A stretch of 64,000 nucleotides of DNA from Arthrobacter sp. B0490. GTDB lineage: Bacteria > Actinomycetota > Actinomycetes > Actinomycetales > Micrococcaceae. Positions within the stretch are counted from its first letter, which is position 1; every line of letters starts with the position of its first letter. Shown piece by piece: positions 29,337-39,235 of the stretch. The notes under the pieces were generated by a model that was given only the letters and a program-made list of their open reading frames with translations, made no database searches and had not been told where the DNA came from. Where the stretch lies: contig NZ_PJIR01000004.1 in the NCBI RefSeq assembly GCF_002929355.1, positions 248,001 through 312,000 on the forward strand, written 5' to 3'. The position numbers and the translations under genes were made by a program.

Positions 29337-30401
29337 TCATCCGAGGCCGGTTCGCGTTCCCCGTGCACGGGCCCTGCCCGCGGCCTCCAGGATCATCCAA
29401 GCCTGGAGCTGCGAGGACAGGCTGACGGGCCCGTCCTGCCGCGGCGGGAACACGAGTGTCGTGGCTCCCGGCGTCCCGTTCGACGGCGGCCCGTCGACCG
29501 TCGTCCGGCCCGCCCAGAGTCGCTCCGCCGTCGCTTCCAGGAGGGATCGGGCGGTCGCTGCGGCCCGCGCGTCGATCCCCGGCGTGAGGACGGCGAGGGA
29601 CAGGTACCGTGCGAGGATCCCGGTGAACAGGCCGGCGTCGCCCCCGGAGGCGAGGGGCAGCACGCCGTCGTCGTCGGCCAGGCGGTCCGCGATCGCGTGG
29701 ACGAGGGCCGATGCCCGCTCGAGGTTTCCCTCCCCGCCCGTCGCCACGAGCGCGCCGAGCACCGTGCCCTGGTTGTAGGTGTGGACGGTGCGCTCCACCG
29801 TCCCCTCTGCGCTGCCGTCGGCCTTCACGCCGTCGAGGTACAGCCCTGCGGCAGGGTCGTGCAGGCGTGCGTGCAGCCAGTCGAGGAGCTCCTGTGCGCG
29901 TGCCGGGTCCCCGGCGCGTGCGAAGAAGAGTGCGGCGGGAGCCGTGCTGGGGGTGTTCTTGTAGTCCCGCGTCGTGTTCCAGAAGACGCCGCCACCGAGG
30001 TCCGGCGTGTGGGCCGACTCCAGGGCTCGCCCGAGGACCCGGACGCGGCGCCGTGGCCGCTGTCGCCCCTCCATCGCGTCGAGGCGCTGGAGGGACAGGG
30101 CCAGCCAGGCCATGTCGTCGTAGTAGGCGTTGCGCCACCGGCCGCCGTTGCGCAGCCAGATACCCCGGGCGAGCTTCCGCGCCTCGGTCAGCGCACTGCC
30201 GTCGGGGTGGCGGAGGTGTTCGTCCAGGAGGCAGTCGAGGTAGTGCGCCTGCCACCAGTAGTGCCAGTGGCTCCTCCGGCTGCTCGGCGCCGGGTAGGCG
30301 ATCGCACCGAGCCTCGTTCCGGGAAGGCGCAGGCTCCGGCGTGCGAAGAGGCGCCGGACGCTGTCCGCGGCCGGGGAGGCGGCGTCGTCGGGGATGGGCA
30401 T
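29337..30401 (-). CDS. Glycoside hydrolase family 76-like protein, apparently cytoplasmic
   Basis: A 354-residue (alpha/alpha)6-barrel protein. The adjacent aspartates Asp95-Asp96 in NAYYDDMAWL are the catalytic pair of GH76 alpha-1,6-mannanases. WYWW-type aromatics (HWHYWWQAHYLDCLLDEHLRH), GGGVFWNTTRDYKNTPSTAPAALFFARA and RTVHTYNQGTVLGALVATGG line the typical cleft. Most GH76 mannanases are secreted, but no signal peptide or membrane helix is visible, so the enzyme likely acts inside the cell. The substrate is inferred only from family. Confidence 0.87.
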   Translation of the reverse strand: MPIPDDAASPAADSVRRLFARRSLRLPGTRLGAIAYPAPSSRRSHWHYWWQAHYLDCLLDEHLRHPDGSALTEARKLARGIWLRNGGRWRNAYYDDMAWLALSLQRLDAMEGRQRPRRRVRVLGRALESAHTPDLGGGVFWNTTRDYKNTPSTAPAALFFARAGDPARAQELLDWLHARLHDPAAGLYLDGVKADGSAEGTVERTVHTYNQGTVLGALVATGGEGNLERASALVHAIADRLADDDGVLPLASGGDAGLFTGILARYLSLAVLTPGIDARAAATARSLLEATAERLWAGRTTVDGPPSNGTPGATTLVFPPRQDGPVSLSSQLQAWMILEAAGRARARGTRTGLG

Positions 30402-30546
30402 ATGACCACCCTAGTCACGCCCACTGCTCCAGGGATTGCGCAGGATGCGCAGTCCCACGCCCGCCGGGTGCGCAGTGGGCCACGTCACAGTACGCTGAGC
30501 AGCGGGACGGACCAACGGCGGTCCTTTCGCTGCGGAAGGATCAGGC

Positions 30547-31332
30547 ATGGACATCAGGGGAGCGGTAGCGCTCGTCACCGGAGGCGCTTCGGGACTCGGT
30601 CTCGCCACCGCCTGCAGACTGTTCGACGACGGCGCGTCCGTGGTGCTCGTCGATCTCCCGCAGTCCGCCGGCGCGGACGCCGCGGCGGACCTCGACCCCT
30701 CCGGCAGCCGCGTGCGGTTCGTCGCCGCCGACGTCGCCGACCCGGCGCAGGTGCAGGCCGCCGTGGCCGTCGCCGCCGGGCTCGGGTCGCTGCGCATCGT
30801 GGTGAACTGTGCCGGGATCGCCACGCCCGGCAAGGTCCTCGGGCGGGACGGCGTCCTGCCGCTCGAGCAGTTCGCCCGCGTCATCAACGTCAACCTCGTG
30901 GGCACGTTCAACGTCATCAGGCTCGCCGCGGAAGCCATGGCGGCGACCGCCACGGTCACGGGCGTCGGCGGCTCGGACGAGCGCGGCGTCATCATCAACA
31001 CCGCGTCCGTCGCTGCCTTCGACGGGCAGATCGGCCAGCCCGCGTACTCTGCGTCGAAGGGCGGCGTCGCGGCCATGACGCTCCCCATCGCCCGCGAACT
31101 CGCGCGGTCGCTGATCCGCGTGGTCACGATCGCCCCGGGCATCTTCGAGACGCCCATGATGGCCGGGCTGCCACAGGAGGCGCAGGACTCCCTCGGCGCC
31201 CAGGTGCCCCACCCCTCACGCCTCGGCAAGCCCGTCGAGTACGCGGCGCTCGCCGCGCACATCGTCGAGAACCAGATGCTCAACGGCGAGACGATCCGCC
31301 TCGACGGCGCCATCCGCATGGCGCCGAAGTAG
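30547..31332 (+). CDS. SDR dehydrogenase, 3-hydroxyacyl-CoA dehydrogenase type 2-like
   Basis: A 261-residue classical short-chain dehydrogenase: [20 protein letters not shown] for NAD binding, NCAGIA, the catalytic Ser in NTASVAAF, and [11 protein letters not shown]. The inserted [15 protein letters not shown] and late [19 protein letters not shown] fit the type-2 3-hydroxyacyl-CoA dehydrogenase (HSD17B10-like) subgroup. It is followed 39 bases later by an acyl-CoA dehydrogenase, so the pair probably serves one fatty-acid or branched-chain degradation step. Confidence 0.88.
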   Translation: MDIRGAVALVTGGASGLGLATACRLFDDGASVVLVDLPQSAGADAAADLDPSGSRVRFVAADVADPAQVQAAVAVAAGLGSLRIVVNCAGIATPGKVLGRDGVLPLEQFARVINVNLVGTFNVIRLAAEAMAATATVTGVGGSDERGVIINTASVAAFDGQIGQPAYSASKGGVAAMTLPIARELARSLIRVVTIAPGIFETPMMAGLPQEAQDSLGAQVPHPSRLGKPVEYAALAAHIVENQMLNGETIRLDGAIRMAPK

Positions 31333-31371
31333 AGCACGACCCGGTCTCAGCTCGATCGAAAGGACGGCTCG

Positions 31372-32535
31372 ATGGAGAGCCAACTGCCCACCGCCGACTT
31401 CCTCGGCTTCGAATCCCTCCTCACGACGCACGAGCGGGAGAAACTGCAGGACGTCCGGGACTTCCTCGCGAAGGAGGTCTCGCCGCGCGCCGTGGAATGG
31501 TGGAACCGCGCCGAATTCCCCCACGAGCTCCTGCCGAAGCTCGCCGGGCTGAACCTCAGCACCCCCGTGCAGCAGGGCTACAGCCACCTGTTCAGCGGGA
31601 TGGTGATCGCCGAGCTGACCCGGGCCGACACGTCGATCGCGACGTTCTTCATGGTCCACCACGACCTCTTCGTCGAGGCCCTCCACACCTTCGGCAGCGA
31701 GGACCAGAAGGCACGCCTGCTGCAGGACGCCATGGACCTGAGGATCACGGGCGCCTTCGCGCTCACGGAGCCCCTCCACGGCTCCGACGTCGCCGGCGGC
31801 ATGACGACCACGGCCACGCGCGACGGCGACACCTGGATCCTCGACGGCGAGAAGCGGTGGATCGGCAACGGGACCTTCTGCGACTACATGCTCCTGTGGG
31901 CTCGGGACACCGACACCGGGGGAGTGCGTGGATTCATCCTCGATGCCACCCTGCCCGGCGTGACCCGCACCGCCATCGGGAACAAGATCGCGCTGCGCAC
32001 GGTGCAGAATGCCGACATCGTCCTCACCGGGGTGCGCGTCGCCGAGGCCGACCGCTTCGCCGGCATCAAGTCCTTCGAGGACACCCGGCAGCTCCTGCTC
32101 GGCTCCCGGATCCTCGTGGGCTGGCAGGCCGTCGGCCAGCAGCTGGCCGCCTTCGACGTCGCCCGGCAGTACGCCGTGGAGCGCCACCAGTTCGGCAGGC
32201 CGATCGCCGGCTTCCAGCTCGTCCAGGACCAGCTCGTCACCATGATGGGCAACACGACGGCGAGCCTGGCCGTGATGGCGCGGGTCGCCCAGCTGCAGGA
32301 GCAGGGCACCTCCGGCATGCCCCAGGCCGCCTTCGCGAAGTCCTTCACGACGGGGCGCATGCGCGAGACGGTCGCCCTGGGCAGGGGCATCCTGGGCGGG
32401 AACGGGATCGTGACGGACTACGGGATGGCGAAGATCTTCGCGGATGCCGAGGCCGTCTACACCTACGAGGGGTCGTACGAGATCAACAGCCTCATCGTGG
32501 GCCGCGCCCTGACGGGTATCTCCGCCTTCGCCTGA
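31372..32535 (+). CDS. Acyl-CoA dehydrogenase, glutaryl-CoA dehydrogenase-like
   Basis: A 387-residue FAD-dependent enzyme. The N-terminal helical domain leads to ITGAFALTEPLHGSDVAGGMTT (FAD and substrate contact) and WILDGEKRWIGNGTFCDYML. The C-terminal VYTYEGSYEINSLIVGRALTG holds the likely catalytic Glu at about 366, placed as in glutaryl-CoA dehydrogenases rather than in medium-chain enzymes. GAAAGGA lies 8 bases before ATG 31372. It may be co-transcribed with the SDR gene upstream. Confidence 0.92.
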   Translation: MESQLPTADFLGFESLLTTHEREKLQDVRDFLAKEVSPRAVEWWNRAEFPHELLPKLAGLNLSTPVQQGYSHLFSGMVIAELTRADTSIATFFMVHHDLFVEALHTFGSEDQKARLLQDAMDLRITGAFALTEPLHGSDVAGGMTTTATRDGDTWILDGEKRWIGNGTFCDYMLLWARDTDTGGVRGFILDATLPGVTRTAIGNKIALRTVQNADIVLTGVRVAEADRFAGIKSFEDTRQLLLGSRILVGWQAVGQQLAAFDVARQYAVERHQFGRPIAGFQLVQDQLVTMMGNTTASLAVMARVAQLQEQGTSGMPQAAFAKSFTTGRMRETVALGRGILGGNGIVTDYGMAKIFADAEAVYTYEGSYEINSLIVGRALTGISAFA

Positions 32536-32808
32536 TCCGGTGTCCCCGGGCCGGCGGGTCGTCGTCGTTCATGCTTCTCGTGCCACCCACCGCGTGTCGG
32601 GCGCCGACGCGCCGCATTCTGGTCGGTCTGTCGATGAAACCCGGGAACGACGGCGGCCCCCGGTACGGGCGGGTGTCCGACGGGGTGGACCGTTCACATG
32701 ACGGGCGGGGTGAGGCGCACGCCACGTTACTGGGTAGGATCCCAACAGCAATCCGTCGTATCCAGTGCCGCATACGCCCCGTTTTCCATGCCCTGAAAGC
32801 AGGCCGTT

Positions 32809-35649
32809 GTGACAGTGCCCCTCGAAGTGTCCCCCCTGCACGCCGACCCGTTCGGCGGCGCCGCGGACGACATCAGTTCCGACCTCCGCGCCGACGTGCG
32901 CCGCGTGAGCACGCTGCTCGGCGAATCGCTCGTCCGGCAGCACGGCCAGGAGCTGCTCGATCTCGTCGAGCGCGTCCGCCGGCTGACCAAGCAGTCCAAG
33001 GAGTCCGGCAGCGGAGCCGACGCCGAGGAGCGGGCAGCCCTCACCGAGCAGGTGCGGGAGCTGCTCGCCGCCCTCCCTGTCGACAGGGCCACCGAGCTCG
33101 TGCGGGCCTTCGCCGCCTACTTCCATTTGGCGAACGCCGCCGAGCAGGTGCACCGCGTGCGGGGGCTGCGGTCGCGGTCGGAGGAGGACGGCTGGCTCGC
33201 CCGGACGGTGTCCCGCATCGCGGTCGACGCCGGCCCCGAGGCGCTCACGGACGTCGTCCGGGCGCTCGACGTCCGCCCCGTGTTCACCGCGCACCCCACC
33301 GAGGCCTCGCGCCGCTCCGTGCTGGACAAGCTGCGGCGGCTCTCCGACATCCTCGCGGACACGACGGCGGAGGGCTCACAGCAGCGGCGCCGCCAGGACC
33401 GGAGGCTCGCCGAGGTCATCGACCTGATCTGGCAGACGGACGAGCTGCGCCAGGTACGGCCCACGCCCATCGACGAGGCCCGCAACGCCATCTACTACCT
33501 CGGCGACATCCTCACCACCGCCCTGCCCGAGCTCCTCGAGGACCTCTCGGACCTCCTGGCCGAGCACGGCGTGGCCCTGCCGGCGGAGGGCGCACCGCTG
33601 AGATTCGGGTCCTGGATCGGCGGGGACCGCGACGGCAATCCGAACGTCACCGCGGCCGTCACCCGCGAGATCCTGCAGATCCAGAACCAGCAGGCCGTCC
33701 GGATCGCCATCCACTTCGTCGACCGCCTGATCTCGTCGCTGTCCTCGTCGACGGCGATCGTCGCGGCGTCGGAGGAGCTGACGGCGTCCATCGAACGGGA
33801 CCTCGCGAGCCTGCCCCGCCTCGACAAGCGGATCCTCGAACTCAACGCCCAGGAGCCCTACCGGCTCAAGCTCACGTGCGTGAAGGCGAAGCTGCTCAAC
33901 ACGGCGTCCCGCGTGCAGAACCAGATGGCCCACGAGCCCGGCCGCGACTACAGCACCACCGCCCAGGTGCTGGCGGACCTCCGGCTCGTCGGGGACTCCC
34001 TGCGGCAACACGCGGCGGGCCTCGCGGCGGACGGTGCCCTCGCCACGGCCTCGCGCGTGATCTCCTCCTTCGGGCTGCACCTCGCGACGCTCGACGTCCG
34101 GGAGCACGCGGACATGCACCACGACGTCATCGCCCAGCTGGCCGACCGGCTCGGCGAGCTGCACGTGCCCTACCTCGAACTGGCCCGCGAGGACCGCCTC
34201 CGGGTGCTGTCCCGCGAGCTCGCGTCGCGGCGTCCGCTCGCCACGATCAACCCGCCGCTCGACGACGGCGCGCGGCGCACGTTCGACGTCTTCCGCGAGA
34301 TCGCCTCGGCCCTGGAGACCTACGGCCCCGACGTCGTCGAGACCTACATCGTGTCCATGACCCGCGGGGCGGACGACGTCCTCGCCCCCGTGGTGCTGGC
34401 GCGCGAGGCCGGACTGGTCGACGTCGTCGGCGACGGTTCCGGCGGCCCGGAGTCCGGGGCATTCGCGAAGATCGGTTTCGCGCCGCTCCTCGAGACGGTG
34501 GACGAACTCCGCGTCTCCGCCGAGATCGTGGACACCCTCCTCTCCGACCCGACGTACCGCGAGGTGGTGCGGCTGCGCGGGGACCTCCAGGAGGTCATGC
34601 TCGGGTACTCCGACTCCAACAAGGAGTCCGGCGTGCTCACGAGCCTGTGGGAGATCCACAAGACCCAGCGCCGCCTGCGCGACGTCGCCGCGAAGCACGG
34701 CGTCCGCCTCCGCCTCTTCCACGGCCGCGGCGGGTCGGTGGGTCGCGGTGGCGGCCCCACGTACGACGCCATCCTCGCCCAGCCCAACGGGGTCCTCGAG
34801 GGCGAGATCAAGTTCACCGAGCAGGGTGAGGTCATCAGCGACAAGTACTCGCTGCCGGCCCTCGCCCGCGAGAACCTCGAGCTCTCGCTCGCCGCCGTCA
34901 TGCAGGGGTCCGCGCTGCACCGGACGCCCCGCACGTCCGACGACGACCGCGGGCGGTGGGCCGAGGTCATGGAGACGGTGTCAGACGCCGCCTTCGCCCG
35001 GTACCGCTCCCTGATCGACCACGAGGACCTGCCCGCGTACTTCCTCGCGTCGACACCGGTCGAGCAGCTCGGGTCCCTCAACATCGGCTCCCGCCCGTCG
35101 AAACGCCCCGACTCCGGAAGCGGGCTCGGCGGGCTCCGGGCGATCCCGTGGGTCTTCGGGTGGACGCAGTCACGGCAGATCGTCCCGGGCTGGTTCGGCG
35201 TCGGGTCCGGCCTGCGGGCCGCACGGGAGGCGGGCCACGGTGGGCTGCTCGCGGAGATGCTCGACCGCTGGCACTTCTTCCGCACCGTCGTCTCGAACGT
35301 CGAGATGACGCTCGCCAAGACCGACCTCGACATCGCCGCACACTACGTCGAGGCCCTGGTGCCCGACGAGCTGCAGCACCTCTTCGGGGTGATCCGCGAG
35401 GAGTACGAGCTGACCCTCGCCGAGATCCGCCGGCTCACCGGCGAGCACGAACTGCTCGACAACCAGCCCGTGCTCAAGCGGTCCCTGGCGGTGCGTGACC
35501 AGTACCTCGACCCGATCTCCTACCTCCAGGTCGAACTGCTGCGCCGGGTGCGCGCCGGGTCCGACGGCGGGCAGCCCGACGAGCAGATCCAGCGCGCGAT
35601 GCTGATCACGATCAACGGCGTCGCTGCGGGGATGCGCAACACCGGCTGA
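32809..35649 (+). CDS. ppc: Phosphoenolpyruvate carboxylase
   Basis: A 946-residue PEPC converting PEP and bicarbonate to oxaloacetate (anaplerosis). The catalytic His162 is in [25 protein letters not shown] and [17 protein letters not shown] are the PEP and bicarbonate sites, and the C-terminal [19 protein letters not shown] ends correctly. The start is GTG 32809. The 273 bases upstream hold no gene and should contain the promoter. No allosteric oddity is seen. Confidence 0.97.
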   Translation: MTVPLEVSPLHADPFGGAADDISSDLRADVRRVSTLLGESLVRQHGQELLDLVERVRRLTKQSKESGSGADAEERAALTEQVRELLAALPVDRATELVRAFAAYFHLANAAEQVHRVRGLRSRSEEDGWLARTVSRIAVDAGPEALTDVVRALDVRPVFTAHPTEASRRSVLDKLRRLSDILADTTAEGSQQRRRQDRRLAEVIDLIWQTDELRQVRPTPIDEARNAIYYLGDILTTALPELLEDLSDLLAEHGVALPAEGAPLRFGSWIGGDRDGNPNVTAAVTREILQIQNQQAVRIAIHFVDRLISSLSSSTAIVAASEELTASIERDLASLPRLDKRILELNAQEPYRLKLTCVKAKLLNTASRVQNQMAHEPGRDYSTTAQVLADLRLVGDSLRQHAAGLAADGALATASRVISSFGLHLATLDVREHADMHHDVIAQLADRLGELHVPYLELAREDRLRVLSRELASRRPLATINPPLDDGARRTFDVFREIASALETYGPDVVETYIVSMTRGADDVLAPVVLAREAGLVDVVGDGSGGPESGAFAKIGFAPLLETVDELRVSAEIVDTLLSDPTYREVVRLRGDLQEVMLGYSDSNKESGVLTSLWEIHKTQRRLRDVAAKHGVRLRLFHGRGGSVGRGGGPTYDAILAQPNGVLEGEIKFTEQGEVISDKYSLPALARENLELSLAAVMQGSALHRTPRTSDDDRGRWAEVMETVSDAAFARYRSLIDHEDLPAYFLASTPVEQLGSLNIGSRPSKRPDSGSGLGGLRAIPWVFGWTQSRQIVPGWFGVGSGLRAAREAGHGGLLAEMLDRWHFFRTVVSNVEMTLAKTDLDIAAHYVEALVPDELQHLFGVIREEYELTLAEIRRLTGEHELLDNQPVLKRSLAVRDQYLDPISYLQVELLRRVRAGSDGGQPDEQIQRAMLITINGVAAGMRNTG

Positions 35650-35773
35650 ACGGCGTTCCGCCCGACGCCCTCCCCTCCGCGCGCGGACGGAATAGCTGCA
35701 GGTCGGTGCCGGTTGCCGCCTCCGGAAGCAGACCGGCACCGGCCGGACCAGCGTCGAGGAGGAGCACCAGGCA

Positions 35774-36168
35774 GTGTTCTACGAGCAGTACGGCGATCCC
35801 GACGTCCTGCAGTACGGCGAGCAGCCCGATCCGAAGGTGGGGTAGGACTCCGTGCTCGTCGACGTGCGGGCACTCGCCCGGAAGCCCCGCAACGTGTCGT
35901 GGGCCGAGGCCGCGACGATACCGCCGGCAGGCCTCACCGCGTACCAGTCGCTCCGCGCGGTCCGCGTGGGCGAGGGCGATACCGTCCTCGTGCACAACGG
36001 CGCGGGCGGCGTGGATACCTATGCGATCCAGGTCGCGACGGCGTGGGGAGCCCGAAGCCGGTTCTCGCGGAGACCTTCCCGCTCGAGCGCGCCGCCGACG
36101 CGTTCCGGAGCAGCATCGAGGGCCACGTGCGCGGGAAGATCGCCGTCACCGCGGGGGACGAGGGCTGA
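35774..36168 (+). pseudogene. Decayed NADP-dependent quinone oxidoreductase
   Basis: A remnant of a zinc-independent MDR/quinone oxidoreductase. It begins VFYEQYGDPDVLQYGEQPDPKVG, hits an in-frame TAG (35843-35845), then continues in frame as DSVLVDVRALARKPRNVSWAEAATIPPAGLTAYQSL, joining two distant family segments. GEGDTVLVHNGAGGVDTYAIQV lacks the usual GGVG cofactor turn. After a frame change the C-terminal TFPLERAADAFRSSIEGHVRGKI appears. By comparison with full proteins, about 65 and about 130 residues are missing at two sites. It is clearly not functional. Confidence 0.8.
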
Positions 36169-36222
36169 CCCGCCGGGCGACCACCCGGCCGGGTCCGGCC
36201 GTGGGACACAGCCCGCGCGGGA

Positions 36223-36250
36223 CGACCCCGGCCGGGCCCGGCCGGGGTCG
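36223..36250 (-). terminator. Strong GC hairpin after the TspO-like gene
   Basis: A perfect 28-base palindrome (CGACCCCGGCCGGG and its complement) begins 6 bases past the stop of the leftward gene ending at 36257. There is no T-tract. It also separates that gene from the pseudogene. Confidence 0.7.
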
Positions 36251-36256
36251 GCGCCT

Positions 36257-37627
36257 CTAGTAGCGCGATTCCTCGTAGTCGTCCCCGGTGAGGTCGAGCG
36301 GCTCCCGTTCGGCGTCCTCCTGGGCGCGCAGCCAGCGCCGGTAGGCGTGATCCACCCGGTGCCGGCGTGAACCGGCCGTGATGAGCAGCAGGAAGATCGC
36401 GAGGGCGGCCACGAACGCGACGTTCACCGCGAACGGCTGCCCGAGCACACGCTCGACGGCGATCCACAGCAGACCCCACGACGTGGCCGCGGCGACGGAG
36501 AGGCGTCCGCGGTCCGTGGAGCAGATCACGGCGGCGGTCATCAGGACCGCGATGATGCCGAGGACGGCCCACGCCCTGCCGCCCCAGCCGAACAGGTCCA
36601 CGCCACCGCCGGTGAGCACCGCGGCGGCGTTCGCCGCCGCCGCCACGAGCACCCAGCCGAGGTAGAGGCCGATCGGGACGTCCACGAGCGCGCCCTCGAG
36701 CCGTGTCCGGTCATGGTGGTCGTTCATCGCGCTGACGGCCGCAAGCAGGGCGAAGAAGAGCAGCATGATCACGACGAGGCTCAGGGCTGCCAGTCCCGCC
36801 TGGGCGCTGAGGATCCAGGCGAGGTTCAGGAGCATCGACGCGGCGACGATCCAGCCCAGGCGCCGCTGGCGTGCGCTCCGGCGCTGCGACGGCAGCCACT
36901 GGAACACCGTGAAGGCCACGAGCCCGGCATAGATGACACTCCAGATGGAGAAGGCCGACGACGACGGCGCGAGCAGCGTCGCATCCGGAGCGAACAGGCC
37001 GCCCGCGGCATCCCTGATCGACGGTCCGCCGAATGCTCCGACTCCCGCCGCGGAGCCCAGGACGCACGCCACGGCGGAGACGGTGACGACGGCCTGCCGC
37101 ACGATGTCCGGATCCCAGGTCCCCACGTGGCGTACCGCGACACTGCTGCCGCGACGGGCGGCCCGATAGGTGGCATCCGCAGCGACCCTCGCCTTCCCCG
37201 CTGCGATGCGGAGCCTGTCCGCGGAGGCCGGTCCGGCGCCCTCGAGGCCCGAGCCGAGGCCCGAGCCGTCCCCCGAGCCATTGCCCGAGCCGCTGCCTGT
37301 GCCGTTGCCCGGGCGGGTGCCTCGGGATTCCGTCGCGGCGCCGGCCGTCCCCGTCGCCGGGGGGACCCATCGGCCGGCCCGGCCAGGTGCAGGTCCCGGC
37401 CCGCCCGACGCCGACTCCCGTCGGGGCACCGGGTCCGCGGGTCGGGGCTGCATCCCCGCCGGTTCGTCGTCCCGCACGGCCGCTGCACGCGGCTGCGCCG
37501 CCCGGAGGCGTTCGAGGACGCTCCTCGTGTCGGAGGGCGGCTCGGCAGCAGGACTCTGGCGGGCGATCCTCGGCGGCCGGACCGGCTTGTCAGGAAGCCT
37601 GGGTCCCGGGGTCTTCGGGGTGCTCAT
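36257..37627 (-). CDS. TspO/MBR-related membrane protein with long disordered N-terminus
   Basis: A 456-residue protein. The first 150 residues are Pro/Arg/Ala-rich and end in an unusual Gly-Ser repeat (GSGSGNGSGDGSGLGSG). The C-terminal 280 residues hold about eight hydrophobic helices. SSAFSIWSVIYAGLVAFTVFQWLPSQ is the recognisable tryptophan-rich/TspO-type segment, and LNLAWILSAQAGLAALSLVVIM follows. TspO proteins bind tetrapyrroles or sterols, but the ligand here is unknown. Its start lies inside the end of the DedA gene (38-base overlap). Confidence 0.75.
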   Translation of the reverse strand: MSTPKTPGPRLPDKPVRPPRIARQSPAAEPPSDTRSVLERLRAAQPRAAAVRDDEPAGMQPRPADPVPRRESASGGPGPAPGRAGRWVPPATGTAGAATESRGTRPGNGTGSGSGNGSGDGSGLGSGLEGAGPASADRLRIAAGKARVAADATYRAARRGSSVAVRHVGTWDPDIVRQAVVTVSAVACVLGSAAGVGAFGGPSIRDAAGGLFAPDATLLAPSSSAFSIWSVIYAGLVAFTVFQWLPSQRRSARQRRLGWIVAASMLLNLAWILSAQAGLAALSLVVIMLLFFALLAAVSAMNDHHDRTRLEGALVDVPIGLYLGWVLVAAAANAAAVLTGGGVDLFGWGGRAWAVLGIIAVLMTAAVICSTDRGRLSVAAATSWGLLWIAVERVLGQPFAVNVAFVAALAIFLLLITAGSRRHRVDHAYRRWLRAQEDAEREPLDLTGDDYEESRY

Positions 37628-38225
37628 GCGCTTTGGGGGCCTTCCGGTGTTTCTTCACGGCGATGGTTGCCGCCGTGATGGCTCCCACCAGCGTACCGAC
37701 CGCCATCCCGAGCAGGGCGCTGATGCCCGCGGGTAGTCCGGTGGACGCGCCTGCGACGAAGCCGAGGCCCATCAGCCACGCGGTCCACAGCACCCCGCCG
37801 CCCGCCGCGGCGAGCATGAACGGCCGGAAGGGGAGCTCGGCGATCCCCGCGGCGGCCACGCTCGCGGTCCGCCCGCCGGGCAGGAAGCGGACCGCGACGA
37901 CGGCGGCGTAGGTGGGCGAGGTCCCGGCCTTCTCGATGGCGTTGCGCAGGCCGCGGTGGATGGAGCGGCCCCACCGGAAGCGGTCGAGGAAGTGGGTGAG
38001 CCGGCGCCGGAACAGCAGGAAGATCGCGATGTCGCCGAGCCAGCTCCCGGCGAACGCCGTGAGGACGGCGAAGGGGAGCAGGAACCTGCTGTCGGAGGAC
38101 ATGGTGCCGGCGCCGATCACGAGGAGTTCCGAGGGCACCACGGGAAGGACGACGTCGACGAAGACGACGGCGAACATGACGAGGAGATAGAGCGGTGCTG
38201 GGATGTCCGTACCGGGCAGGTCCAC
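37590..38225 (-). CDS. DedA/VTT-domain membrane protein
   Basis: A 211-residue DedA-family protein: VVFVDVVLPVVPSELLVIGAGTM near the N-terminus, FAGSWLGDIAIFLLFRR and the conserved RFLPGGRTASVAAAGIAELPF with its Gly-Arg loop. Four or more helices are visible. DedA proteins are linked to membrane lipid (undecaprenyl phosphate or aminophospholipid) translocation; the specific role here is not known. The tail (KKHRKAPKAHEHPEDP) is polar and overlaps the next gene. Confidence 0.9.
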   Translation of the reverse strand: MDLPGTDIPAPLYLLVMFAVVFVDVVLPVVPSELLVIGAGTMSSDSRFLLPFAVLTAFAGSWLGDIAIFLLFRRRLTHFLDRFRWGRSIHRGLRNAIEKAGTSPTYAAVVAVRFLPGGRTASVAAAGIAELPFRPFMLAAAGGGVLWTAWLMGLGFVAGASTGLPAGISALLGMAVGTLVGAITAATIAVKKHRKAPKAHEHPEDPGTQAS

Positions 38226-38287
38226 CCTGCAAATCTACAGTCCGGGCGGAAGCCCCGACCGTCGGCGGCCCGCGGATCCGCGGAGGT

Positions 38288-39205
38288 TCAGGCGAATCCC
38301 CGCAGGGCGAGGCCGGACTCGAACCGCCGGTCGGCGCCCGTGATCGGGTCGCGGAAGGCGATGCTGTGCGCGAGGAGCTGCAGCGGGCGGGTGTAGTCGT
38401 CCGGAGCCTGCGGGAGCAGGACCGGGTAGAACGGGTCGTCGACGATGCCGAGCCCGAGCGACGCCATGTGCAGCCTCAACTGGTGCGTCTTGCCGGTGTG
38501 GGGCTGCAGCCGGTACAGTCCCCGGTCCCCGCGCTGCTCGAGCAGGCTGACCGTGGTGTGCGTGTTCGCGGGCCCTTCCACCTCCTGCGCCAGGAGGTAG
38601 GTGCGGGACTTCACGATCCGGCTCCGGACGTCGAGCGGCTCGGTGTCCAGGTGCAGTTCGGGCCGCACGGGCGCCACCGCGCGGTACTCCTTGCTGATGC
38701 GCCGGTTCTCGAAGAGTAGCTGGTACGCGCCCCGGGTCCCGGGTTCGACGGAGAACATGAGGATGCCCGCCGTCATGCGGTCGAGGCGGTGCATGGGGAT
38801 GAGGTCCGGGAGGCCGAGCTCCACCCGCAGCCGGACCAGCGCGGACTCCGCGACGTACATGCCGCCGGGGGTGGTGGGCAGGAAGTGCGGCTTGTCGACG
38901 ACGAGTAGGTGCTCGTCCCGGTGCAGCACGGTCAGCTCGACCGGGAGCCGCTCCTCGATCGGGAGTTCCCGGTAGTACCAGACGAAGGTGTGCTCGCCCA
39001 GCGGCGTAGACCGCGTGAGGACCTCGCCGCCGAGCGCGACCACCTCGCCGCGGTCGAACCGACGGCCGATGCCGTCGGGGTCCACGTGGTCGAACCGGTC
39101 GAGGATGTAGTCGAGCGCCGTCTCCCAGGGCCCCTCCGAGGGCAGCCTGAGCCGCGTCGCGTTGACCCCGTTCCGCACGGGCAGGGGTGAGCGCATCGCC
39201 ATCAC
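38288..39205 (-). CDS. RluA-family pseudouridine synthase
   Basis: A 305-residue pseudouridine synthase. The catalytic Asp142 is in PMHRLDRMTAG; LHRDEHLLVVDKPHFLPTTPG and LYRLQPHTGKTHQLRLHMASLG are the other RluA motifs. The RNA target (rRNA or tRNA) cannot be set from sequence alone. It uses MMAMRS; the next Met, three codons in, is an alternative start. The gene ends 62 bases before dedA, with a small 14-bp palindrome (38270-38283) just past its stop. Confidence 0.92.
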   Translation of the reverse strand: MMAMRSPLPVRNGVNATRLRLPSEGPWETALDYILDRFDHVDPDGIGRRFDRGEVVALGGEVLTRSTPLGEHTFVWYYRELPIEERLPVELTVLHRDEHLLVVDKPHFLPTTPGGMYVAESALVRLRVELGLPDLIPMHRLDRMTAGILMFSVEPGTRGAYQLLFENRRISKEYRAVAPVRPELHLDTEPLDVRSRIVKSRTYLLAQEVEGPANTHTTVSLLEQRGDRGLYRLQPHTGKTHQLRLHMASLGLGIVDDPFYPVLLPQAPDDYTRPLQLLAHSIAFRDPITGADRRFESGLALRGFA

Positions 39206-39235
39206 CGCATCACCCGCCCGTCACCGTCCACCTGG

